Source: Planctomycetota bacterium (GTDB lineage: Bacteria > Planctomycetota > UBA1135 > UBA2386). From it: 64,000 nt of DNA. A program made the translations under genes and the position numbers. The notes below the pieces were generated by a model. That model made no database searches, had not been told where the DNA came from, and was given only the letters and a program-made list of their open reading frames with translations. The stretch lies in contig JADJPQ010000011.1 of the NCBI GenBank assembly GCA_016713175.1, forward strand, positions 124,001 through 188,000, written 5' to 3'. The first letter of the stretch is position 1; each line of letters starts with the position of its first letter. Shown in pieces: positions 29,279 through 37,670 of this stretch.

Positions 29279-32200
29279 CCGGTCTGGATCGTTGCTGGTC
29301 CGAGCCGTGGCCGCCGATGTGCAGTCCGCCGCCGATGTGCACGCCACCGCCGACGTGGGACTTGCCGCCGATGTGCAGTCCGGCGCCGGTGTGCCAGGAC
29401 CCGGGCGTGCCGCCGCCGCCTTTGCCAACCCCGACGCCACCGGCCCTGATTCCACCGGCTCCGCTGCCGGTGCCCGCTGGCGGCGGCTCGGGTGTGTCTG
29501 TGCCGCCTCTCGAGTGGATCTCGCAGGCGCAGAGTTTCTATGCGACCGAGGCCGCCCAGGCCTATGCGCAGCACAACTATCTGGGGGGCGCGGGTCTCGA
29601 TTTGTTGGGCGGACTGATCGGCGGCAACGAGACGTGGGGTCAGGTGCTATCAGGCGCTGGATTGGCGGTCGGTGCAACTGCGGCGACCGCGGCCCTTGTC
29701 GCGGGAACCGCGACCGGCGTTGTTCCCGCATTGCTCGCGACAGTCGTGCTTGTCAATCGGGCCCAGGGGTTGTTGGCATTCGGTGGCAGTCTAGGCGAGG
29801 CCCTGCAGGCGCCGACAGCGTACCACTGGTTCAAGGCCGCAGGCGACGGTGTATTTGCCGCTCTCGGCATGCGTGTTTCATCTGCCAGTTCTTATCAGCA
29901 GATGATCACTGCAAATGCCTCGGGCTGGATGCAGTCGGTCACGAATGCTGGCCGGGCTTTGACTCTGCAGTCGGAGGCCGAATCCCTCGGGTTGCCGCAG
30001 GCAGTTGCCAGATTCTCGCACTATGTCGACGCGCGGCTGGCGGATGCTGCGGTGCACTCCGTGCTTCATCAGCAGCTCGTCGGCTTGCTGCGCTTCGAGC
30101 AGTATGTCGACAATGCCATCACGGGCGGCAACATCCTGTGGAACGCGCTCACCAAGCCGCCCAACGTCACGCAGGCCGGCGCCGGCGGTGGAGCGACGGG
30201 GGCCGCGGGCCGGGGTTCGGGCGATAGCGGCAGCAGCCCGCCGGGCGGACCTTCCGGCGGCGGTGGTGGTGGTGGTGGTGGCGGTGGCCCACCACCGCCA
30301 CCCGCGCCGGCAGTGGGCGGCATCCTGTTCGACCGCTGTGCCGACGTCCAGACCGACATCGGTTGCTTGGATGGCGCCGTATGGGACGCCGAACGGGGTG
30401 AGCTGGTCCTGCTGGGTCACGACGGCAAAGCCGGTGCGCCCCGGCGAGCGACCCTGCCGGCCATGGACGCCGACCTGTTGCACGTCGCGCTGCGGGCGGC
30501 GATCGCACGGCAGCCGATCGGTGTCAGCATCGATCCGCCCGCGCGTTTTCGCGACCGGGGAGCCACGCCGCCCGACGGCACGCCGATGTATGTCAGCTAT
30601 CTCGGGGGCGTGGCCGGGACGCTTGCCGGAGCGATCCTGTTCGAGGCCGACCGTCTGCTCAAGGTGCTGTGCCAGGGCATCGACAATGTGACCGGTCAAC
30701 GCGTGAACGTGCCGATTCCCGGTCACCGCGATCTCTTCGGCTGGCGGCGGACCGCCGGTGGCGACTCGCTCGGCGCCTGGCATCGCTTCTGGTTCGTGAT
30801 CGACCAGGTCTCCTTGCGGCGTGACCGGACCACCGGGGCCCTGGAGTTCGGGCCGGTGCGCATCCGATTGTGCACCGAGAGCGAATTGGCCGGTGGGGCG
30901 GTCCACGCGCCCGCCGCCGACGCAGCGTTCGCGCGGTTCCTGACCGATCATTATCAGGACTATGCGCGAGTATTCCCGATCCTGGCCCGACTGCAGGAGG
31001 TCGCCAAGATCAGTGCCCTGGCCCGCTGGCTGGTCGCGACCGGCGCGAAGCTCGATCTCGACGCGATCGCGTTGCGCCGACCGACCCCGGTGCAGACGCC
31101 CGAGCAGACCCCGGGCATGCGGGTCCACGAGACTGAGTCGGGGAACGGTGGCACGCACACGGTCTCCTTCTACGGTGGCGTCGATCTCGATCCGGCGATC
31201 GTCGAGGTGCCGGACGCCGGCGCTGCGGCGCGCTGGGATCGTGCGCAGCGGCAGCGCCCGGCCCGCGGCGACCGGTGGTCGTTCGATGCCGCCGACGGGC
31301 GGGGCACGGCCTTGGTGATCCGGCTGCGCGAGAGCGAGCGCGAACTGCCGGCCGAAGTGGACCATCCGGTCGAGGCCCGGTCGCCCGATGACCTGCAGCA
31401 GATCCGCCGGCAACCGCTGCCTGCATCCGTGATCGGCGAATTCGGACCCGGAATCGGACTGTGGCAGCCATGGCGGCTGACCGTGCTGGACGATCGTGGC
31501 AAGCATGCCGACGTCGTACGTTCGGGCGAGACCTCGCGTTGGTCGCGGACCATCGTGGTCCATGATTGGACCGAAGGCGGTACGTCCCGTGTCTACACGC
31601 TTGCCTCCGGCCGACCCGATGCCGAGGCCGTGTTCCACCGCATCGTCGGTCATGATCTTGCTTCGGCCGGTCGCTGTAGCACCGATCCGAACGACCGGCT
31701 CGAGTGGACCGGCCGCGAATACCGGATGCGCCGCTGGAACGGTGTGGTCCGCTTCGGCGCCGATGGCCTTCTCGGCGCCATCGAAACCGGCGGCAGCGTC
31801 GTCCGCTATGTCCGACATGACGGGAGCCTGCAATCGATCGAAGTGGACGGTCGGGTCCGGCGGGCGTTCTTGTCGGACCAGGGCCTGATCCGGCGGATCC
31901 GATGCGACGATCGGGAACTCGTCTACCGATACGACGGGTCGGGGCGGCTGTCTTCGGTGCTCCACGGCGAACAGCTCTGGCGCCGTTTTGTGCGGGACCC
32001 GGAGGGTCGTCTGGCGGAAATCAGGGATGGCACGAATCGGGTCCTGCTGCGGCGGATTCGCGACGACCTGGGAACGGTCGTGGTCAGCTCCGCGCCAGGC
32101 GGGCGTGCGATCCTGCACGACGCGGCCGGCACCCGGGTCGAGTTCGCCGATGGCGATGATGGTCGTCTGTTCGTGCGCGGACAGCAGGGCGATGGCGGCC

Positions 32201-32727
32201 GATGGGAGTACGTATTCGGACCGGATGGCAGACTGGTCGAGGTTCAGCGAACGGCATGTTCGCCGCTCCGGATCGAACACGATGGCCGGGGTCAGGCGCG
32301 GGCGGTCACCGAAGGCGGTCGTCGCGTCGGCATCGAGCGCGACGTACAGGGGCGCGTCACGTCGCTCCAGGATGTCCTGGGGGGGATCTGGCGTCCGGTG
32401 TATTCCGCCGACGGTTGCGTCCGTACGGTGCTCGGCCCGGGCGGGCTCGAGTACGAGATCCAGCACGACAAGCACGGCATGCGGGTGGTCGGGTCGGACT
32501 GTTGCCTCACGTTCCGTATCGGTCGCAGTCCGCGGTTCCGGTTCGAGCACGGGGGGCAGGTTCTCGAAGCGGTGTTCGACGCCGATGGTCGGCTCGCGCG
32601 CTATCGGTTCGGGCGCAGCCCCTGGGTCAAGTTCACCTCGACGCCCGAAGGCGGTTGCATCCGTCGAGGCGCCGCCCGAGTCCGGGTCAGACGGGTGACG
32701 GACGACGAGACGGTGGTCGATCTGTAG
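29275..32727 (+). CDS. Large RHS/YD-repeat protein with Cys-Pro N-terminus
   Basis: 1150 residues, ATGA overlap. Layout: a Pro/Cys-rich N-terminus with repeated PPMC units (about 13-45); a hydrophobic Ala/Gly stretch 'GAGLAVGATAATAALVAGTATG' (quoted in part, about 126-147) that may insert in a membrane; a helical section; a poly-Gly/poly-Pro linker (about 323-345); a compact domain starting 'GGILFDRCADVQTDIG' with a 'VSYLGGVAGTLAGAILFEADRLLK' core (parts); then YD repeats from about 800 to 1140 ('LVYRYDGSGRLSSVLHG', 'FVRDPEGRLAEIRDGTN'). No toxin domain follows the repeats. This domain order differs from classical secreted RHS toxins. A sensor or capsule role inside the propeller system is inferred. 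Confidence 0.78.
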   Translation: MTGLDRCWSEPWPPMCSPPPMCTPPPTWDLPPMCSPAPVCQDPGVPPPPLPTPTPPALIPPAPLPVPAGGGSGVSVPPLEWISQAQSFYATEAAQAYAQHNYLGGAGLDLLGGLIGGNETWGQVLSGAGLAVGATAATAALVAGTATGVVPALLATVVLVNRAQGLLAFGGSLGEALQAPTAYHWFKAAGDGVFAALGMRVSSASSYQQMITANASGWMQSVTNAGRALTLQSEAESLGLPQAVARFSHYVDARLADAAVHSVLHQQLVGLLRFEQYVDNAITGGNILWNALTKPPNVTQAGAGGGATGAAGRGSGDSGSSPPGGPSGGGGGGGGGGGPPPPPAPAVGGILFDRCADVQTDIGCLDGAVWDAERGELVLLGHDGKAGAPRRATLPAMDADLLHVALRAAIARQPIGVSIDPPARFRDRGATPPDGTPMYVSYLGGVAGTLAGAILFEADRLLKVLCQGIDNVTGQRVNVPIPGHRDLFGWRRTAGGDSLGAWHRFWFVIDQVSLRRDRTTGALEFGPVRIRLCTESELAGGAVHAPAADAAFARFLTDHYQDYARVFPILARLQEVAKISALARWLVATGAKLDLDAIALRRPTPVQTPEQTPGMRVHETESGNGGTHTVSFYGGVDLDPAIVEVPDAGAAARWDRAQRQRPARGDRWSFDAADGRGTALVIRLRESERELPAEVDHPVEARSPDDLQQIRRQPLPASVIGEFGPGIGLWQPWRLTVLDDRGKHADVVRSGETSRWSRTIVVHDWTEGGTSRVYTLASGRPDAEAVFHRIVGHDLASAGRCSTDPNDRLEWTGREYRMRRWNGVVRFGADGLLGAIETGGSVVRYVRHDGSLQSIEVDGRVRRAFLSDQGLIRRIRCDDRELVYRYDGSGRLSSVLHGEQLWRRFVRDPEGRLAEIRDGTNRVLLRRIRDDLGTVVVSSAPGGRAILHDAAGTRVEFADGDDGRLFVRGQQGDGGRWEYVFGPDGRLVEVQRTACSPLRIEHDGRGQARAVTEGGRRVGIERDVQGRVTSLQDVLGGIWRPVYSADGCVRTVLGPGGLEYEIQHDKHGMRVVGSDCCLTFRIGRSPRFRFEHGGQVLEAVFDADGRLARYRFGRSPWVKFTSTPEGGCIRRGAARVRVRRVTDDETVVDL
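29311..29396 (+). repeat. In-gene direct repeat encoding PPMC units
   Basis: The 16-base unit CCGCCGATGTGCAGTC occurs identically at 29311-29326 and 29365-29380, with diverged copies between and after it. It encodes a run of Pro-Pro-Met-Cys-type units at the N-terminus of the large RHS protein. Confidence 0.6.
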
Positions 32728-32825
32728 CCGGGGGATGTTTCTGGCGGGCGAGGCCGAACCGGGGCGCTTCGTGGCCCTGGAGGATCAGCGGGCCGGGTTC
32801 CGGTCCGCACCGACCATAGAGGCCA

Positions 32826-33002
32826 ATGATGACCATCGACACCCTGATCGCCGATCCCAAGTCCACCGCACCCGTGACCGTCGTCCAGCCGGAGGAACGC
32901 GCGAACCCGAATCCGAACCCGGCGCCGCCGTCGATCGCCGAGTTCGTTCCGGCCGTCCACACCGTCGAGGACACCGAACTGCGCACGCCGGGAGGGGAAT
33001 AG
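32826..33002 (+). CDS. Pup-like small protein modifier ending in Gly-Gly-Glu
   Basis: 58 residues from ATG 32826, or 57 from ATG 32829; an AGAGG at 32818-32822 sits six bases before the second ATG, which I favour. The product is low-complexity and probably disordered: it starts 'MTIDTLIADPKSTAPVTVV', has an NPNPNPAPP stretch, and ends 'VEDTELRTPGGE'. Pup is a disordered tag of about 64 residues whose C-terminal Glu (or deamidated Gln) in a GGE/GGQ end is ligated to target lysines by PafA. Size, disorder, the exact GGE terminus and the PafA/Dop-family gene starting at the very next base together support the call. Only one lysine (residue 11 or 12) is present. A Glu end would need no deamidation. 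There is no proteasome gene nearby, so the fate of tagged proteins is unknown. Too short for statistics on its own. Confidence 0.78.
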   Translation: MMTIDTLIADPKSTAPVTVVQPEERANPNPNPAPPSIAEFVPAVHTVEDTELRTPGGE

Positions 33003-33005
33003 GTG
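32991..33005 (+). promoter_or_regulatory. Ribosome binding site for the PafA/Dop-family gene inside the GGE codons
   Basis: GGAGGGG at 32991-32997 lies six bases before the GTG start at 33003 and simultaneously encodes the terminal Gly-Gly of the Pup-like protein. It fixes the choice of the GTG start and couples translation of the two genes. Confidence 0.6.
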
Positions 33006-34283
33006 GACGGCCGCCGCGTCCCGACCGTCGGCACGGAGACCGAACTCCTGCCACTGGTCACCCACATGGGGAACGACGCGGCGGTTGCCGCGCTGCTCGC
33101 GGCCGCCCAACGCTGCTTCGTCTCGGCCCCGGCGATCCGCGGCGGTATCTTCACGTCGGCCGGGCGCCTGTACCGCGACTGCGGCTGCTTGCTCGAAGTG
33201 TGTTCGCTGCCGGCCGGGACGCTCGATGCGGCGTGGCGACAACTGGTCGCGGTGATGGCCGTGGCGCGCACCGCCGCCGCCGATCTGCGCGAACTGGACC
33301 ATCCGGTCCGGGCGCTGATCTGCATCCCGAGCGATGCGCCGTTCCGTGATCGTGGGCCCGGGCAGACGCAGGGCCACCATGTCAGCTATGCGATCGCTTC
33401 GCCGAGCCTGTCGCCGAAGGAGGACGCGTTCCTGCGCGCCTGCCTGCACGCAGTCGCGGCGATCACCGGCCCCGGCGGCTTCGTCGGTTCGCCAGCGGGA
33501 CTGAGGTTCGTACGCGATCCACGTCGCGCTCACGTGCTCGGTCACGATGGCGCTGCCGCGAGGCCGATGTTCCGCTGCAAGCCTGGCCGGATCGAGGTGA
33601 CGTGCTTCGGTTTCACGCTGGATCCGATCGACGTCTGGTTGCGCCTCGGCCTGCCGTGGCTGGCCTTGTGCGCGATCCGGTTGCGTCCGGATCTCATTCC
33701 CGAGATCCGCTGTGAGCCGACGTTCGTCGATGGTCCGCTGCGAGTCTCATGGCGTGGACCGACCGAACCGTGGCCGGCCTGTGATCTGCTCGAGAGCCTG
33801 CTCGACGAAGTGCTCCAGCCGTTGCTCGCCGAGGAGGGTGTCGGCGCCGCGGGGCTCGCCGAGGCGGTCGCCTGGGCCCGTCGTGGCATCGCCGCCGTGC
33901 GTCATCTTCCGAGCCACGAGGTGGCACGACGGTTTCCCACGGCCTGGGCCTTGAAGGCGCATGCCTTCCAGCGCGTCTGTGTCGCCGCCGGCGGCGAACT
34001 GCCGATCGGGTCGACGTCGGGCCACAGCGTCAGGTCGGACCTGCTGCCCGAACTGGCCCGAGCTGCCGTGCTGGCCGATTGCGTGATGGCACCCACGGTG
34101 CTGCAACGCATGGCGTTCGACGTGGTCGCCCGCGATTGGGAACTGGGGCTGCTGCAAGCACCCGTCGAGTCGGTCGGCCCAGTGCCGCAGCCGTGTGCCG
34201 GAGCGACATCGTGGAGCCTGGACCTGCATGCCAATCTTCGCGATGGCGTGCGGACTCCGGTTGCCTGGGATCTGCCGGGTTGA
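33003..34283 (+). CDS. PafA/Dop-family (Pup ligase or depupylase-like) enzyme 1
   Basis: 426 residues from GTG. The fold is the glutamine-synthetase-like carboxylate-amine ligase of pupylation. Matches to PafA/Dop: 'VGTETELLP' (about 7-15, cf. GIETEFG/GTEVEYG, the metal-binding strand); 'GRLYRDCGCLLEVCSLP' (about 56-72, cf. ARLYLDVGSHPEYATPE, holding the catalytic Asp, here present); 'TQGHHVSYA' (about 121-129, cf. SYGCHENYL); 'ITGPGGFV' (cf. CGAGKV); and 'IEVTCFGFTLDPIDVWLRLG' (cf. HVIVGDSNMSETTTLLKVG). PafA attaches Pup's terminal Glu to lysines; Dop removes it. Which activity this has cannot be told by eye. The Pup-like gene ends at the base before its start. 426 residues is slightly short of actinobacterial PafA (about 450-480). 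Confidence 0.82.
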   Translation: MDGRRVPTVGTETELLPLVTHMGNDAAVAALLAAAQRCFVSAPAIRGGIFTSAGRLYRDCGCLLEVCSLPAGTLDAAWRQLVAVMAVARTAAADLRELDHPVRALICIPSDAPFRDRGPGQTQGHHVSYAIASPSLSPKEDAFLRACLHAVAAITGPGGFVGSPAGLRFVRDPRRAHVLGHDGAAARPMFRCKPGRIEVTCFGFTLDPIDVWLRLGLPWLALCAIRLRPDLIPEIRCEPTFVDGPLRVSWRGPTEPWPACDLLESLLDEVLQPLLAEEGVGAAGLAEAVAWARRGIAAVRHLPSHEVARRFPTAWALKAHAFQRVCVAAGGELPIGSTSGHSVRSDLLPELARAAVLADCVMAPTVLQRMAFDVVARDWELGLLQAPVESVGPVPQPCAGATSWSLDLHANLRDGVRTPVAWDLPG

Positions 34284-34359
34284 CCGGCAACCCTTGCGTC
34301 GCAGCGCCGGCGGCAGCCCGGGAACGTGACGTCGAGGGCGCGACGGGGGCCGCGGGAAC

Positions 34360-34387
34360 TTGCGGTGGTCCGTGGCTGCGCTAGCGT
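34360..34387 (+). promoter_or_regulatory. Candidate sigma-70-type promoter, near-leaderless
   Basis: TTGCGG (34360-34365), 16-base spacer, TAGCGT (34382-34387). The ATG of the next gene is only 9 bases beyond the -10, so the transcript would begin at or near the start codon. The same 16-base spacing recurs at 56009 and 57080. Confidence 0.4.
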
Positions 34388-34396
34388 ACCGGTGTC

Positions 34397-35617
34397 ATGG
34401 GGCCCGTCCCGTCGTTCCACGGCACCGCGTTCGTGTTTCGCGACCACTGCGAGGGTGGCTGGGATCTGTCGGCGGTTCTCTGCTTCCGCGGTGGCCGCCC
34501 CTGGGCGCCGGACGGCCGGAGCTCGGTCGCCGAGTGCCATTGGGGCGCTCGGATCGAGCGGATCCTGGGCGTCGCCGGCAGCGCGGTCGTGGTCGTGCGC
34601 GCTGCGCCTCGGGGAGCCGGCATCCAGGATGTACGCCGGATCCTCGAGCGGCTGTTTGCTCTGGGCGGGGCCGCTGACTCGCCTCTTGGTGTCGAGCCGT
34701 GGGAGTCCCACCTCAAGATGCTGGCGAAGCGGTCGGGCGACCAGAAGGAACTCGACGCGTGGCGGCTCCTGTCCGAGTTGGACCCCAGCCCGCGCTCCTT
34801 CCTGGACAACAAGCAGGACCTGCCCAACTCGTATCGTCAGTTCCGCAAGCTCGTCGACTACTTCGACGAGATCGCCGTTCACGAGCAGTGTCTGTACAAG
34901 GGTGTGCCGTGGCCGCTTCGCAGGCAATCGAGTCAGTCTGTCGGCGAAACAGTCGACGCGTGGACGTTGCTGTACTTCTGCGAACGCTTCCTCGACGATC
35001 CGGTCGTCGCCGACTCGCTCGTGCGGGCCGGCGAGTTGCTGGACCGGGTGCGCGACTGCCCGGCGGAGGGTGCGGCTCGGCTCGCCGCGGCTCGCCGCGA
35101 CGGGCTGTCCGATCCCCGACCGTTCCATGTCCTGGCACTCGAACCCGAGCTGCGGCGGTGGATCTGTCGGCAGTTCACGCCGCTGCCCGGAGAACGCGGA
35201 TTCTACACGGAGGGCTTCCCGCCGGTGCTGTCCGCTCTGTGGGGCTTGGTCATGCTCGCGGACCTCGAGAAATGCGACATCGGGCAGGATCCGGCCGGCA
35301 AGGTCATCGTGGATCTCGTGCACGGCAATGAGCTGTTCCTGAATCTCCTCGGCGGCGGCCATTGCGGGGACGGCAACCATGTCTGGCAGAAGGTGGCCGC
35401 CGGCCTCGAGGCCGTCCGCCGGATGCGACCGGTTGCGCCAAAGGACCCCGCCGGCGCCTTCGTCCTTACCGCCACGCCGTTGCGGCGCGAGCAGTCGTAC
35501 TTCGCGCTGGCGCCCGGCATCTGCGCCGTCGATCTGACCGGCTGTTTCGACCCGGTCACCGCGGTCTCTTGGTTGTCGGCCGAGCGCCGCATCGTGGGAT
35601 TGGCGGATGCCGCCTAG
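34397..35617 (+). CDS. Uncharacterised protein coupled to the CHAT-FGE protease
   Basis: 406 residues. N-terminal 80 residues are alpha/beta ('WDLSAVLCFRGGRPWAP', 'AVVVVRAAPRGAGIQDVRRIL'); the middle and C-terminal parts are helical with many Trp, Cys and His. No signal peptide, membrane segment or enzyme motif recognised. It overlaps the next gene by 11 bases, so it is probably co-translated with the caspase-like protease and may be its regulator, inhibitor or substrate. Family not recognised. Confidence 0.65.
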   Translation: MGPVPSFHGTAFVFRDHCEGGWDLSAVLCFRGGRPWAPDGRSSVAECHWGARIERILGVAGSAVVVVRAAPRGAGIQDVRRILERLFALGGAADSPLGVEPWESHLKMLAKRSGDQKELDAWRLLSELDPSPRSFLDNKQDLPNSYRQFRKLVDYFDEIAVHEQCLYKGVPWPLRRQSSQSVGETVDAWTLLYFCERFLDDPVVADSLVRAGELLDRVRDCPAEGAARLAAARRDGLSDPRPFHVLALEPELRRWICRQFTPLPGERGFYTEGFPPVLSALWGLVMLADLEKCDIGQDPAGKVIVDLVHGNELFLNLLGGGHCGDGNHVWQKVAAGLEAVRRMRPVAPKDPAGAFVLTATPLRREQSYFALAPGICAVDLTGCFDPVTAVSWLSAERRIVGLADAA

Positions 35618-37190
35618 CTGCCTCCGGGTGCGCATATGGGACGATCCGAGCGGCGTCCATGCTGCCTGGAACGGTCACCACACCTGCGTCGGCATCGACG
35701 ATGTCGGAATCGTCCGGGATCTGTGGCAAGGCGATCTCGCGCAGGTGGCGGGGCCGCTCCGGAAGCTGCTGCAGCCGGTGCGCGATGCCGTGCGCGAGGC
35801 TGCGGGCGACCGACGGCTCGCCGTGCTTGCCATCGAGCGCAGTGGGGACGTGGAACTGCACGACCAGATGTGGGAACTCGCGTTCTCCGATCTGGATGGC
35901 TTCGGCAACACGATCGAAGTCGTGCGCACCAATGGCGACGACACGGCCGCGGTCGCGGCCACGGTCCTTGACCGCGCCACCGTGTTCGCGGCGTCGCCGA
36001 CACGGAAGAAGAACGGCTACGAGGCTTTCAACGCCTGGACGCACGCGCAACACCTTCGGTTGGCGCTGCCCGTGGCTGCCGCCGTGGATGTCAGCGGCGG
36101 CGAGTTCGCGGACCATGCCCGGTTCCTGGTCTTCGCCGGACATACCGACAATCAGGGTTCGGTACGTTCCGTCCTGCGCTTTCCGTGGAACGGAGAGCAT
36201 TCCCACCCGGTGTCGGGTCGAGATCTGTTTCGGGGGCGCGAGGTGGCAGTCGTCTGGGCGTGCAACAGCCGCTGGCTGCTGGCGCACACGCGCAGCACGG
36301 AATCCACATTGCGGGCGGCGCTGGTCAGCAACCGCCAGTTGTCGCCGGATACGACCGTCGACGCCCTGCCCATGTTCCTGAACCGGTGGGGCGCCACTGG
36401 CGACGTCGTGGCGGCGCTTTCGCACCTGCGGCGGCAATTCGGCCGGGGCGACGAGCGTGCGGCGCCGGTCCTCTGGCTGCGAAGGCCTGAGGAGCGGTAT
36501 TGGTTCGACCGTACGATCGACATCGAGTTTCCGGCGACGGTATCGACCGGCCTGGCCGACAATCAGTGTGTGCTGCACGAGGCCCAGGGCGCGTACCACA
36601 CCGGCGCCCACCGCGCCGGTCTGCTCTCGGCGCTGCAGTTCGAGGCGAAACAGATCCAGGGGACCACCGGAATCACCCAGCCGAGGAGTTTCCTGGTGCC
36701 AGAACCGTGCGCGTCGCCTCTCGGTGGTCGGCGGCTCGTCGGCAAGAACCTCGTGTCCTCGCGTCTGGTCCGTGCGGTGCTCGGCGGGTCGCCGCCGGAG
36801 GCAGTGCTCGACGGTCCGGCGACGGTGACGTGCGAAGAGGCGACGAGGTACGCGAGGGCCGTCGGCGGACGATTGCCCCGCGCTGCCGAATACGAGTTCC
36901 TGGCGATCGGTCCGCAGACGCCGGGGACCGGCATGGCCTGTGTCCTGCCCGGGAAGGCGGCCGCCGAAGTCGGCAAGGTGCGAGACTTCCCGCAGCACGG
37001 CGGCTATCCGAAGATCCCTCTGTGGGCGCCCGTCGAAGAGTGGGTCATGCACGACCAGCAGCCATGTCTGGTCGGCGGCCGACCGAGCACCGGTCCGGCG
37101 CCGCGCTCGATTGCGCGCTGTCTGCCGCAGGTCCGCGCCATCCCGGCCCCGGGCATGGTCGCCGGGTTCCGCGTCGTGTGGGACGAATGA
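35607..37190 (+). CDS. CHAT/caspase-like protease fused to an FGE-sulfatase domain
   Basis: 527 residues. A CHAT (caspase HetF-associated with TPR) core is visible: strand plus catalytic His in 'FLVFAGHTDNQGS' (His179) and strand plus catalytic Cys in 'VAVVWACNSRWLLA' (Cys219), the 40-residue spacing usual for caspase-like peptidases; 'ALPMFLNRWGATGDVVAAL' follows where CHAT proteins have their ..F...L..G..V..A motif. Residues about 405-527 are a short FGE-sulfatase/SUMF1-type domain: 'VTCEEATRYARAVGGRLPRAAEYEF' (quoted as the VTWEEA..Y....GGRLPTEAEWE equivalent), 'PVEEWV', 'CLVGGRP' and terminal 'AGFRVVWDE'. CHAT proteases are executioners in several bacterial defence systems; FGE-like domains often occur in such conflict proteins as binding modules. 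Overlaps the previous gene by 11 bases. Confidence 0.78.
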   Translation: MPPSCLRVRIWDDPSGVHAAWNGHHTCVGIDDVGIVRDLWQGDLAQVAGPLRKLLQPVRDAVREAAGDRRLAVLAIERSGDVELHDQMWELAFSDLDGFGNTIEVVRTNGDDTAAVAATVLDRATVFAASPTRKKNGYEAFNAWTHAQHLRLALPVAAAVDVSGGEFADHARFLVFAGHTDNQGSVRSVLRFPWNGEHSHPVSGRDLFRGREVAVVWACNSRWLLAHTRSTESTLRAALVSNRQLSPDTTVDALPMFLNRWGATGDVVAALSHLRRQFGRGDERAAPVLWLRRPEERYWFDRTIDIEFPATVSTGLADNQCVLHEAQGAYHTGAHRAGLLSALQFEAKQIQGTTGITQPRSFLVPEPCASPLGGRRLVGKNLVSSRLVRAVLGGSPPEAVLDGPATVTCEEATRYARAVGGRLPRAAEYEFLAIGPQTPGTGMACVLPGKAAAEVGKVRDFPQHGGYPKIPLWAPVEEWVMHDQQPCLVGGRPSTGPAPRSIARCLPQVRAIPAPGMVAGFRVVWDE

Positions 37191-37203
37191 CCGATCGCCG
37201 GTC
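37189..37203. terminator. Short hairpin between convergent operons
   Basis: GACCG-ATCGC-CGGTC lies at the end of the CHAT gene, 18 bases before the convergent minus-strand gene ends. No T-tract follows, so termination here is only a possibility. Confidence 0.2.
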
Positions 37204-37220
37204 GGGGCGGTCACCCGCAA

Positions 37221-37646
37221 TCAGTCATTGCGTGGCGCGGACATCAGCGTCCGGTATTCCGCTTCGCAGCCGGGTGCGGCGACATCGAGGTCGTCGCGGC
37301 ATTTCAGGATCAGCGTGAGCAACCACATCTTCTGTTCGTGGAGCATCTTCAGCGCGCTGCTGCCGAAGGTGTAGCCGCTGTAGACCAGGGCGAAGTGCAT
37401 CAGTTCGCGGGCCACCGTGTGCAGGCACGAACTGTGGAGCAGCGTCTGTGAGCCGAGTTCGAGGATTTTCTGGATCATTGGGTTGGCGACGTTGATCAGC
37501 GCCGTCATTTCACCCTCGGTCGCCTTGAGCTGGTCCTTGGCCAGGCGCAGGATGCGCAAGAACAGCTCGCGCGAACGCTCCGACATGTCCGGCGCCGGCG
37601 ACAATTGGTCCATCGCGTCCGCGACCTGATCGTTCTTGTGCGCCAC
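37221..37646 (-). CDS. Uncharacterised small helical protein downstream of Hsp90-like genes
   Basis: 141 residues, 24 bases after the HtpG-like gene on the same strand, so it is the last gene of that operon. All-helical prediction; contains 'ATEGEMTALINVANPMIQKIL' (part), 'ARELMHFALVYSGYTFGSSALKML' (part). No motif known to me. Codon use resembles its neighbours. Possibly a co-chaperone-sized partner of the two Hsp90-like ATPases; inferred from position only. Confidence 0.65.
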   Translation of the reverse strand: MAHKNDQVADAMDQLSPAPDMSERSRELFLRILRLAKDQLKATEGEMTALINVANPMIQKILELGSQTLLHSSCLHTVARELMHFALVYSGYTFGSSALKMLHEQKMWLLTLILKCRDDLDVAAPGCEAEYRTLMSAPRND

Positions 37647-37670
37647 CAGCAGCAGCGGGATGTCGGTGGG

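Noticed and set aside
30251..30310. Short tandem GGT/GGC repeats considered as a CRISPR-like or microsatellite element
   Set aside because: They encode a poly-Gly/poly-Pro linker in the RHS protein; there are no spacers.
32826..33002. Possibility that the GGE-ending frame is a chance open frame
   Set aside because: It has a ribosome site, ends one base before the ligase start, is in frame with it and has Pup-like size and terminus; chance remains possible but is less likely.
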